DNA from: Palaemon carinicauda | Taxonomy: Eukaryota; Arthropoda; Malacostraca; Decapoda; Palaemonidae | Assembly: GCF_036898095.1 (NCBI RefSeq) | Contig: NC_090765.1 | Span: 25,645,711-25,709,710, forward strand | Reading direction: 5' to 3' | DNA: 64,000 bases | Shown: in pieces, positions 12,247 to 22,123 of the stretch | How positions within the stretch are numbered: position 1 is the stretch's first letter | Layout: the number at the start of each line of letters is the position of its first letter | Position numbers and translations under genes: made by a program | Notes under the pieces: generated by a model | What the model was told of the DNA's origin: nothing | The model's database searches: none | Seen by the model: only the letters and a program-made list of their open reading frames with translations

Positions 12247-12545
12247 ACAAGGAATAGCATCGCGATAGTAGTAAGGAAGGAGGTCCACCAGGTACCTAGA
12301 ACGGCACCCCTCCTTTTGCCACTCTTCCCCCTTACATCAAAGAGTTAAATCTATTCGGGGTGAAGATTGCTATGTGTCGTATCTAGAATACGTCCCCTGA
12401 TATTATGCATTATCCTTTATTGGATACTCGCGCCAGGAGTTAGAATCCTGGAGACCTTCGGTTTAATTCTCTGGGAGTATCACTGTAGCAAATATCCCTC
12501 AGAAGGTTACCTACAGGAACCCTTCCATCAGGACGACATGGCCTG
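12247..12545 (-). repeat. DIRS element 1 right inverted terminal repeat
   Basis: Reverse-complement partner of 3425-3722. Its outer extension, about 12541-12562 (gcctgagcccaaaaaaaatc), appears in complement as ttttttgggctcatgcc in the second half of the internal complementary region. In the minus-strand reading this is the 5' end of the element. Confidence 0.88.
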
Positions 12546-12562
12546 AGCCCAAAAAAAATCTC

Positions 12563-12870
12563 TAATTTTCTTAGACGATAGAATTTCTAATACAGTGTTA
12601 GATCTAATAAGAACCATAAGTTAATGATTGATACAGATGTTAACAGAAGAGAATAAATGGAACTTAGAAATTCTTGTAAATTCCTTCATCCTTTTGACGA
12701 GGTGTTGTCTGGATATGGTAAAGGCCACACAAGAATCTAGTAATAGAACTTACCATATTTATTATACATATGTATATAACATATATATAATCATATACTG
12801 TATATACATATGTATAAAATCAAACTCATAATCATAAAGTATACATTATATATGTCTATACAGTATCTAT
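12563..12870. other. AT-rich flank with short TA repeats
   Basis: Sequence between the right end of DIRS element 1 and the 3' end of the next LINE. It contains imperfect tatata/catatg repeats at about 12758-12860. No gene seen. Confidence 0.4.
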
Positions 12871-12935
12871 AAAATCGTCGTCGTCGGCGCCCACTCGTGT
12901 CCGAGTATTGGGTTCTGTCGTTAGCCATCAGCCTC

Positions 12936-13945
12936 CTATCTGTGGGGTGGGTGCTTATGCCTAATGTGGCTGTTAAGTCCTAGTCTGTGGTGGAAGAGTC
13001 GCGAACAGTGTTCACAAGGGAGGGTAGGTGGTGGGCGGGGCTGTTCTAATCGCTCTCTCCTTCTTCTCCTCCTAGCCTCCTCATTTTGTCTCCTCCTCTC
13101 CTCGAAGTCCACGGTGCCATGGTGTACTGTACTCCTCCAGGTTTTCCTGTCCCTGGCTGTTTCTTCCCATGAGGAAGGATCGATGTCAGTTAGAGCCAGG
13201 GTGCGCTTTAGTTGATCTTTATAGCGCATTTTCGGGGCTCCTCGTGGTCTGGTGCCCTGGGTCAGTTCTCCGTAGAATATTTTCTTTGGGAGCCTAGATG
13301 GATCCATCCTATGCACGTGTCCTATCCAGCGGAGGCGGTGGTGGATGATGGTGGCCTCCACGCTGGTCAGCAAGGCACGTTCTAAGACTTCAATGTTGGT
13401 GGTGTGGCTCTCCCAGGGGATTTTTAAGATCTGCCTCAGTTTCATTTGTTGGAAGCGTTCTAGGTTTTTAAGATCGTTTTTATATAGCGTCCATGTTTCA
13501 CATGCATACAGGAGCGTGGAGAGGACTAATGCCTTGAACACCATTATTTTGGTGGTCATTGTCAGTGCGTGGTTGTTAAATACGCGGCAGTTGAGTCGGC
13601 CAAAGGCGGAGTGGGCTGCCCTGATCCTGTTCTCCACGTCCTTTTTGCTTGTGGGAGCTGATGTTAGGATGCTCCCTAGGTAGGAGAACTGGTCCACCTG
13701 TTCTAACGGTTGGTCATTCACTGTGGTATTGAAGTTGGGGAGCATCAGTCCTGGTGGATGTTGGACGAGGGTCTTGGTTTTGTCTGTGTTGACTTGCATC
13801 CCAAATCGTTCGTAGGCAGAGTTGTATGCATCAGCTAACGACTGCAGGTCCTCTGCCGTCTGACCTGGGGTGGCATTGTCGTCAGCATACTGCAGTTCTC
13901 GCACTGCACACAAGGTGGTCTTGGTTATGGCTATAAAATAGCCAT
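12936..13945 (-). pseudogene. Non-LTR RT C-terminal half with terminal C2H2 finger, 5'-truncated
   Basis: An open frame runs for over 330 codons from the catalytic box [12 protein letters not shown] through the thumb (LYACETWTLYKNDLKNLERF), then LRWIGHVHRMDPSRLPKKIF, an Arg-rich helix (ARRRRRRERLEQ), and a C-terminal C2H2 finger, CEHCSRLFHHRLGLNSHIRH. The RWxGHVxRM block is common in RTE-like and related APE-type LINEs. The endonuclease and RT fingers are missing: the element stops at about 13945, just before an (AT)n tract. The uninterrupted frame suggests a recent insertion. The upstream Met is in flanking DNA and is not the real start. The clade is uncertain. Confidence 0.72.
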
Positions 13946-13993
13946 ATGCATACATAAGTGTAAACAATACTGTACTGTAGGTATGTATGTATT

Positions 13994-14719
<726 letters not shown>

Positions 14720-14920
14720 AACTATAGTAAATTTCTTTTAATGAGGCGCATTTGTACCGACTCACAGCGGTGCCCTTTTAGCTTGGAAAAGTTTCCTGAT
14801 CGCCAATTGGTTAGAATTATATTGTCCAACCAATCACCGATCAGGAAACTTTTCCTAGCTAAAAGGGCACTGCTGCGAGTCGGTGCAAATCTGCCTCGCT
14901 AGAAAAAATTGACTATAGTG
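14720..14920. mobile_element. Palindromic MITE, about 200 bp
   Basis: Almost the whole unit is an inverted repeat. The left arm reads ACTATAGTAAATTTCTTTTA, then gaggcgcatttgtaccgactc and CCCTTTTAGCTTGGAAAAGT. The right arm is its complement and ends GACTATAGTG. Arms of about 85 bp flank a centre of about 25 bp. The terminal C-TATAG-type ends suggest a TA-inserting Tc1/mariner-type family, but the transposase source is not in this window. No coding sequence. Confidence 0.85.
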
Positions 14921-14974
14921 CACATAATTTTCTGCAAATGTGTGCATGCAAGAATTATCATCACCAGCTGAAGC

Positions 14975-15585
14975 TAGAACCCTACTTAAAAAGCAAGATG
15001 CTATATGCCTAAGTATTCCGACAGGGAAAAATAGCCCAGTAAGGAAGGGAAATAAAATAAATTACAAGTGATGAAAATAAAATATTTCAAGAACAGTAAC
15101 AATATTAAAATAGAATTTTCATAAATAAACTATAAAGAAAAACTATATCAGCGTGTTCAACATAAAGGCATTTGCTGCAATTTTGAACTCTTGATGTTCA
15201 ACTGCCTTCTTAGGAAGATAATTCCACAACTTGAACATAGCTTCTAGAATATTGTGTAGTATTGAGCTTTTTGATGGAGAAGGCAAGACTGTTAGAATGA
15301 ACTGCATACCAGGTATTACATACAGAATGATACTGACTGGGAAGATCTGAATGCAAAGGATGGTCAGAGTTATGAAAAAATTTTATGCAGCATGCACAAG
15401 AACTAACTGAGCAATGGTGCAAAAGAATAATATCTAGATCAGGAATAAGAAATCTGATAGGCCACAAGTTCTTGTCCAACAAATTGAGATGAGATTCAGC
15501 AGGTGAAGACCATACAGGAGAACAATACTAGAAACAAGGCAAAATGAAAGAATTAAAACAATTCTTCAGAATAGATTGATCATGC
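14975..15585 (-). mobile_element. LINE-F copy 2, severely truncated
   Basis: Only the LINE-F 3' end is present: the segment encoding NLWPIRFLIPDLDIILLHHC (about 15420-15480), then PSQYHSVCNTWY, and the 3' UTR with ctagaaccctacttaaaaag. The frame has drifted relative to copies 1 and 3. An old dead copy. Confidence 0.75.
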
Positions 15586-15800
15586 CTCCTGGGTATGGTA
15601 ACACTTCCTCAGATGCGAAAAAGTTGGCGGGATCGTCCTGGGAGATCTCTCTGCCCTTAGGAAATCCTTCCTTGCAGAGACCTGTGTATCAACCTTGTCT
15701 AGCATATCTGGGGGCAGAATTGACCAGGGAAGCTCTAGGTAAGGTCTGGTGCCCCTTGGTGCACGACACAGCCTATTGATGGCAGCTTTCCTCTTCTTGG
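15586..15800 (-). pseudogene. Unrecognised short coding remnant, gag-like
   Basis: The minus strand holds about 73 open codons without a Met, including PRGTRPYLELPWSILPPDML and LRAERSPRTIPPTFSHLRKC. The sharp change in base composition at 15585 suggests a fragment of another element. It resembles retroelement gag linkers in style but I cannot name a family. Confidence 0.25.
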
Positions 15801-16037
15801 GAGGAAAGAGAATTGATTGAATTGAATATGGGATTTAGGCATTAAGCCAAGCACTGGGGCATCAAAGGCCATTCAGCGCTATATAACTAAAATCATTCAA
15901 TCATATCTGTACACTCACAACATTTAGTATCATTTTAACCTTTAATACAAATCGTAACACTTTCATACAATAAAATCTAGATGTGAAATAAATAGGGATT
16001 AAAAGGGTAAAATAAATAAATAAATTAATAAAATCAA

Positions 16038-19000
16038 TTACAGCTCGTAATATAACCCAATACTTTGTATAAATTTTCTCAAGTTCAGGGTATTACAGTT
16101 TTCCCCCAGTATATCTCTTAACGGTTTGTCCTGGAGTAAATGTGTCCTCCTCTGGAGATTAAAAACAGGACAATCGACTAAAATATGTTTAACATCCATT
16201 GTCACTTGACAGGTATTACAAAGAGGGGCCTGTCTCCCTTCCCCACTCTTCATTAAATAATTGTGCGTTGCATGTGTATGACCAATACGCAGCCTAGTTA
16301 AAATAATGGTATCCCTTCTACTTGTAGAATTACAAGATGACCATTTATCCACCAATGGGTGGATTTGTTTCAATTTTGTATTGGTGGTCCGTTCAGACCA
16401 TCGAGCTTGCCACTTATTTTTACAGTAAAGATGAATCTCACTTCTAAGATCTTTGTAAGGAATACTCAAGGGGGATGGATTACTTAGCCCTGAAGCTTCC
16501 TTTGCTGCCTTATCTACTTGTTCATTCCCATCCACCCCAACATGGGCAGGGACCCAACAGAAGTGAACACTGATACTCTTCCTAGACTGCAGAAGTACTA
16601 ACCAGTCCTGCACCTCTTGTACTAGATGATGGCCTGGCATAATTTATTTTAATGAGAGTAAAACACTATTGGAATCCGTAAAAATTGTATAAAAACTATT
16701 TTGGTTGCCATTTTTAAAAATATGTTGGACTGCGAGAATTATTGCGTACAGCTCAGCAGTAAAAATTGAACAAGAGGATGGGAGTTTCCTTCTAATAACA
16801 ATATCCCCCACCACAGCTGCACTTCCAACTCCTGCAGCCGATTTGGAGCCATCTGTAAAAACATGTTTCCCATGATGTTGAGCAGCATGATTTAAAAACT
16901 CACTTTTCATTACCCTACTAGGTAAGGTATTTTTCCCTCCTGCCGTAAAACATACTTTAACAGGTGGATTACACCAAGGAGGAGACTTGGGATATCCTAC
17001 CTCTGCTATCTGTGCTGTTAACAAGCCTACTTCTCTAGCATCATTTTTCAGCTGTACTTCCAAAGGCTTAGGCACTCTAGATCTGTTAGGAGCCCGATCT
17101 AAAGGCGCCCTAACATATTTACAGTTAGGATTGTTTCTCACAGCAAGGGACCTAGCTAAAAACCTCAAACTCAACTCCTCTCTGCGAATGGAAAGGGGAG
17201 GTATGCCAGAATCAACATAGAGACTGTCAATGGGAGATGTTCTGTAAGCACCTGTGCAGATGCGAAGCCCAGCATTGTGAACAATATCAAGTTTTCCAAG
17301 TAAAGTCTTTGTAGCTGACCCATATATTTGGCATGCATAGTCTAACTTGCTCAGACACAAAGATGTATAAATTCTAAGCAAAGTTGTTCTATCAGCACCC
17401 CAATCAAAATGCGATATCACTTTCAGAATGTTCAGTGACTTCTTAACCCTGATAGATAGGTCATTTATATGGGGACCAAATGTCATTTTCTTGTCGAAAA
17501 TGACTCCAAGAAACTTGACACTATCCTCATATGGCAAAATACAATCATTTAAGAAAAGGGTGGGGATCTCTTCCCTTTTACGAGTACGAGTAAAGCGAAT
17601 GGCTTTGGTCTTCTGAGGAGAAAACATGAATCCGCGAGAATTTGCCCATGCGGAAGCAGCATTTATTGCAATTTGAAGATTTTGGCATGCTTGTAGTGCA
17701 GATGATCCACTACAATAAATTGCAAAGTCATCGACAAATAGTGATCCTTGTATGCCAGGAGGTATGTGACTAATGAGACTATTAATTGCAACAGCAAACA
17801 AGGTCACACTCAATACGCTGCCTTGGGGGACACCTTCTTCTTGCATGTAGGATGAAGATAGTTCTGACCCTACTCTCACTTTAATGGAGCGGTTTGATAA
17901 AAATTCTTCAATAAAAGAGAACATATGTCCTCCTATACCCCACGAGGCCAATTGCTTTAAAATACCACCCCTCCAGGTGGTGTCATATGCCTTTTCGAGG
18001 TCAAAAAAGACACCCACCACCTGGTTTTGGTTAGAAAAAGCATTTGAAATTTCCCTTGATAACATCAGCAAAGGGTCCAGAGTACTTCGGTTCTTCCTAA
18101 AACCAAACTGTCTGTTAGATAAAAGATTTTTTGATTCTAGATACCACACAAGTCTGTTGTTGATCATTCTCTCAAATAGTTTGCATATGCAACTGGTCAA
18201 GGATATGGGCCTATAACTAGATGGCAGTTCTGGGTCTTTACCAGACTTGTGGCCTGGAATTACAATTGAAGTATGCCAGGAATCAGGAGATGTATGGGAA
18301 GCCCATAGACCATTAAAGGTTTCTAATAAAAATTCCTTGGTATCCACCGGAAGATGTGATATCATTTCATACCGGATGCCATCCTCACCTGGGGCAGTTA
18401 AAGAAGAGCTGGAGATAGCATTTTGCATCTCCTCCATACTAAAAGGCAGGTTAAAAGCTTCAGTATTTGAAGAAGCAGGAGGAACAACAGATGTTGATGC
18501 TCTAATTTGTTGAAATGCTGGGGAATAGTTGTCAGCACTTGATACATGAGCAAAGTGCTTAGCAAGAACCTCTGCTACATCTTTGGGGTCAGATATATAT
18601 CTATTATTTTCCCTTAATATTGGTAGAGGCTTAGGGACGAATTTACCTTGAAGTTTTCTAATCTTGTCCCATATTTCCTTTGAAGGAGTTTTGGTATTAA
18701 TATTAGATATATATTTCTTCCAAGATGCTCTCTTTGCTTTTTTAAAAATTCTTTTTTGTTTGGCACAGGCTCTGAGATATGCTATTCTATCTGCTAAATA
18801 GTTTGTCCTCAAGTATCTTCTGAAGCAAGTTCGGGTCACTTTTCTTGCGTTGGCACATTCTTTACTCCACCAAGGAACTACAGAGCGATGAGGTAAACCG
18901 CATGTTTTAGGTATAAACTTGCTAGCATTATCATCAATAATATTTTCAAGATGTTGATAGGCATGCACTGGAGATGTAAATTCATCATATTCTTTATCAG

Positions 19001-19760
19001 TGTGTGAACAGTTTTCATAAGCTGCCCAGTCTGCCTCATCTATCTTCCATTTTGGTGGACACTGAGAAGGAAGATTATGGACATAATTTAACATTATTGG
19101 CCAATGGTCACTGCCATGTAGGTGTTCATTTACTGACCAAAGGTAGTCCAATCGAATGGATGAGGAACAGATTGACAAATCAATGGCTGATGTAGAGTTG
19201 TGGAATACATCATACCTAGTTGGAGAACCATCATTCATTAGTATAACATCATTGTTGTCGATTAATTCTTCAACAAGATTACCCCATCTATCGCACACAT
19301 TTCCACCCCATAAAGTATGCTTTGCATTAAAATCACCCATTAAAATAAAAGGGGCAGGAAGCTGATTGATCAAGTCTTGGAGGTCAGAAAGTCCAAGCCT
19401 TCTTGGATTACCAGCATGATCTAAGAGGAAAAGTTCTAAGGATGGTTCAATATATAGCGAGCATAAAGTAATTTTTTTTCCGATATGAGTTCTAACTGCA
19501 CATGCCTGTAGTGGTGTATTGAGTGGGATTGTTTCAAATTTTACAGATTTGTGAATAATAAAACCTGTACCACCTTGAGCTCTTGCAGCTTGCAAAGGAG
19601 GGGATCTACAAAAATGATAATTGAGTCCAGGATTAAATGGTTTGTCACTGATCTTGGTTTCCTGTAGGCAAATTACCTTCGTGTCTGAGTCCCTGGTTAA
19701 AGTTTTTATTTGCTCAATGCTAGTACTTAGACCTCTGCAATTCCACTGGATGATAGACAT
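16038..19760 (-). pseudogene. LINE ORF2: AP endonuclease, reverse transcriptase, RNase H; one nonsense codon
   Basis: The protein nicks target DNA and reverse-transcribes element RNA at the nick. The APE domain (residues 1 to about 230) shows IIQWNCRGL, CLQETK, ILMGDFNAKHTLWGG and GSDHWPI. The RT (about 470-750) shows SYRPISLTSCICKLFERM, QFGFRKNRSTLDPL, FFDLEKAYDTTW, EGVPQGSVLSVTLF and the catalytic SLFVDDFAIY near residue 675. RNase H starts near 960: HVFTDGSKSA, FTAELYAI, FTDSNSVLL. The frame then meets TAA (16644-16646) after LLSLK and resumes in the same frame as IMPGHHLVQEVQ, with VHFCWVPAHVGVDGNEQVD completing RNase H. The stop removes the last catalytic Asp and the C-terminal Cys/His tail (CNTCQVTMDVKHILVDCP). 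The start ATG overlaps the ORF1 stop by one base. Confidence 0.9.
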
Positions 19761-19762
19761 TA
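19758..19762 (-). promoter_or_regulatory. TAATG stop-start junction between ORF1 and ORF2
   Basis: On the minus strand the ORF1 stop TAA (19762-19760) and the ORF2 start ATG (19760-19758) share one A. The same UAAUG arrangement in the silkworm LINE SART1 is known to drive ORF2 translation by termination-reinitiation. By analogy ORF2 here is probably made that way at low level; the sequence shows only the overlap. Confidence 0.8.
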
Positions 19763-21619
19763 TCTTTTGTTATTATTTTTCTTTGTCTCATTTGTCTTTT
19801 GGGACTTTTCAGATGAAGCCATGTAAGGCCTGGAGATGGAAGGCTTTACTAGGCCACCACTCTTCTTTTCTTTCTTTCTAGGATCTTTATAAGAGTCAAC
19901 CTTAGGATCATGAGCAGTAGGGCACTTACCTGACTTAGATGAAGGTGAGGATGATGGGGACCTTTTCCTCTTTGGAAGATCTTGTTTTCCAATCTCCATC
20001 AAATCAGGTAGAGATTCTGCCTGAGACAATACATTTAAGGTGGTGGAAGCCACATTGGCTTCCTTGGAGGATTGTGCTAGAACTTCAACAGTTCGAGCAC
20101 TTAACCCAGAAGGCTGGGCTACTACCTCTAGGGGAGATGCTCCTATCGGTGACAATACTTTTGGTGTGTTGGACACCATATTGACCTCTTTGGAGGTTTG
20201 TGCTCTGGCTTTTATAGCCTGAGCACTTGACCCAGATGGCTGGGCTACTACCACTAAGGGAGATGCACCTGACGGGCCAGGTGCTGCCACTGGTCCCCCT
20301 GTGGTAGTAAGGGGTAGTGGATTATAATCTTTTGTTGGCATCTTAACCGCGCGAGCAAAATTAAGTTGCCGATTGAGTAAATGCTTTGCATAACCTACAC
20401 TTATATGTTCAGCATTTGCTTTCAAGATTGCAGCTTCTTCATTCTTGTATTCTCTACATCTTTTATCATTTGGTTTATGATTATCTTTACAGTTTGCACA
20501 GGTTGTATCTCTGTTGCATTGGCCATGTTCTAACAAAGAACAGTTAATACAGATCTTCGTATTATTGCAGTACCGGGAAGGGTGACCGTACTTGAAACAA
20601 TTAAAGCATTGTAAAGGCCTAGGTTTATATTCTCGAACACGTACTCTTTCATTCTCAATAATTATATGATCTGGTATAACAGGGGTTTCAAATGTTAAAA
20701 CTACCATGCTTGTTTGAGGAATCTTACTTACTTTCCAAACATTAGCAGGGCACATGTCCAGAATTTCTGGTTCTGAGAATTCATATAGATCTTTATCAAA
20801 AACTACTCCTTTACCATAGCTGAAGCTCATATGTGGTTTAATATCCTTAATAGGATCAATTTCTGCAATCTTCATGCCACAAAGCATGTGAGCTTGAGTA
20901 TCTGATTTTGCATTAATCAAAACAGATTGCTTACCGTATCTACTAATATCCTTACTTTTAATTAAACCAACTTTTTTTTGTATAAATTTACTCATCTTAT
21001 AATAGTTATAATTATCTATCTTTCCAGATGCAATTATCCATGTTGGGGGCTTGGGGGTTCTTACTTCTGGAAGTCTATGCTCTATTTCTTTTTCCATCCA
21101 TTCTTCTGGTTTATATACCTCTAGGTGTCTTGGTGCTTTATCACATAAAGCCCCAGAAATCAAACAATTGTCAATTTTTATGCTCTCTAAATTTTTATTT
21201 GCTTCTAAAGCAATTTCAAAACTTGAAAATGATACCCAAGCTTCCCAAAAGCCTTTACTACCATTAAGCTCCATTAAAATTTCTTTGATTGCTCCAAATC
21301 TACAGAAGGCTTCATGAATTATGTCATAGCTACAACCAATTGGTATGTTTTTTAAGTGGAGAATTTTCAGATTTTTTGTTGGATCTGGTAATGAGCCAGA
21401 ACCAGAGAGTAAAGTATTACGGTTATTACAAGCATCATTTTCCACCAGTGCCGATAAATTGTCTTTAACAACACTGGTCAAAAAAGTATTGTTGGAGGAA
21501 TCCTTTTTATTGCCGAGGTTGTCAACAGAGCTTTCCCTATTTAAACAAGCAGAAGTCGTCAACGGTGTCTGGGGTTCGCCATTTGATCCAGGGGTACAGG
21601 GAATATTAAGTTTACTCAT
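19760..21619 (-). CDS. LINE ORF1, gag-like RNA-binding protein (619 aa)
   Basis: Intact 619-codon frame starting MSKLNIPCTPGSNG. An RRM-like segment lies near residues 85-160 (ILHLKNIPIGCSYDIIHEAF). A zinc-knuckle cluster follows from about residue 335: CFNCFKYGHPSRYC, then CINCSLLEHGQC, then CANCKDNHKPNDKRC. This is three CCHC-type units, the arrangement of I/Jockey/R1-group gags. The C-terminal third is low-complexity with two imperfect copies of a Ser/Pro/Ala block (SPLVVVAQPSGSSAQ and SPLEVVAQPSGLSAR) and a basic tail (KRKRSPSSSPSSKSGK) that could be a nuclear signal. It would coat element RNA and form the RNP with ORF2. The last codons end in TAA, whose final A starts the ORF2 ATG. Confidence 0.88.
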   Translation of the reverse strand: MSKLNIPCTPGSNGEPQTPLTTSACLNRESSVDNLGNKKDSSNNTFLTSVVKDNLSALVENDACNNRNTLLSGSGSLPDPTKNLKILHLKNIPIGCSYDIIHEAFCRFGAIKEILMELNGSKGFWEAWVSFSSFEIALEANKNLESIKIDNCLISGALCDKAPRHLEVYKPEEWMEKEIEHRLPEVRTPKPPTWIIASGKIDNYNYYKMSKFIQKKVGLIKSKDISRYGKQSVLINAKSDTQAHMLCGMKIAEIDPIKDIKPHMSFSYGKGVVFDKDLYEFSEPEILDMCPANVWKVSKIPQTSMVVLTFETPVIPDHIIIENERVRVREYKPRPLQCFNCFKYGHPSRYCNNTKICINCSLLEHGQCNRDTTCANCKDNHKPNDKRCREYKNEEAAILKANAEHISVGYAKHLLNRQLNFARAVKMPTKDYNPLPLTTTGGPVAAPGPSGASPLVVVAQPSGSSAQAIKARAQTSKEVNMVSNTPKVLSPIGASPLEVVAQPSGLSARTVEVLAQSSKEANVASTTLNVLSQAESLPDLMEIGKQDLPKRKRSPSSSPSSKSGKCPTAHDPKVDSYKDPRKKEKKSGGLVKPSISRPYMASSEKSQKTNETKKNNNKR

Positions 21620-22120
21620 TAATTATTTTTCAGGGGGAGGGAAGGGGTCATAATAACAATGAAAAAAAAAACAATGGAAAAAAATATAGTTTAAGGGAGA
21701 GAAAAAATTAAGACTGTCTGAAATTCCAAAGAAGACACCGTTAGCCTTTCCTGGAATTAATTTCTCCACCAATGACACCTGTGAAAGCTGCTTACCAAAT
21801 GTCCACTCCCTACCCTACCACAAAGGGATGGTACCACTATGATTAGAGTGGCTCAAGTGTATGCCAAACCCGCTTGATGGGACTGAGAGCATTTCATGAA
21901 TACAATCATCCCCACTCTAATCATAGTGGCAGGCAAACCGGACAGAATGCCGAGAGTCCTATCTCTATAAAATCGCCAACCCCTGGAATCCGAAGGCCAA
22001 ATTTCCTAAGAGATAGTTCCGCGTGCCAGTATGGGAATACTGACACTCCTAGGTGTCCAAACATTTTCGGGCAGTTGGCAAGACCACCACAGCTCCCACA
22101 ATTGATTTTGAAATAAAAAC
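21620..22120 (-). promoter_or_regulatory. LINE leader with an 18-bp perfect hairpin arm
   Basis: About 500 bp upstream of ORF1, where LINEs carry an internal promoter. CCACTATGATTAGAGTGG at 21832-21850 recurs as its exact reverse complement, CCACTCTAATCATAGTGG, at about 21913-21931. The arms are separated by about 63 nt. No other coding sequence. Promoter function is inferred from position. Confidence 0.5.
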
Positions 22121-22123
22121 CGA

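Larger units (their letters stand above)
3382..12562 (-). mobile_element. DIRS-type tyrosine-recombinase retrotransposon (DIRS element 1)
   Basis: The element reads on the minus strand in the order gag (8.9-7.2 kb), RT-RNase H (7.3-5.6 kb), tyrosine recombinase (5.5-4.7 kb), internal complementary region (3.9-3.8 kb). It is bounded by inverted terminal repeats of about 300 bp at 3425-3722 and 12247-12545. This is the diagnostic DIRS plan: no LTRs, no DDE integrase, and an internal region complementary to both outer ends that templates the circular intermediate. DIRS1-like elements are known to be common in decapods. The 9.2-kb span includes a nested LINE-F copy (about 9150-10675), leaving about 7.6 kb, longer than the usual 5-6 kb mainly because of a long leader at 10.7-12.2 kb. 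All three genes are broken, so this copy cannot move by itself. Confidence 0.88.
15805..22120 (-). mobile_element. Nearly complete I/Jockey-group LINE with two ORFs
   Basis: A full-length or almost full-length minus-strand non-LTR element: leader (about 22120-21620), ORF1 gag (21619-19760), ORF2 APE-RT-RNase H (19760-16038), 3' UTR (16037-15805). The 3' end, gaattgattgaattgaatatggg followed by ggcattaagccaagcactgg and gccattcagcgct, resembles a tail I have seen on invertebrate I-type LINEs. ORF1 is open throughout and ORF2 has only one visible nonsense codon, so this is the youngest autonomous element in the window. The exact 5' end is not determined; no clear target duplication was found by eye. 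Confidence 0.85.

Noticed and set aside
3425..12545. Treating the 300-bp inverted repeats as terminal repeats of a giant DNA transposon (Maverick/Crypton-like)
   Set aside because: The internal complementary region and the gag-RT-RNase H-recombinase order fit DIRS precisely; no DDE integrase or DNA polymerase is present.
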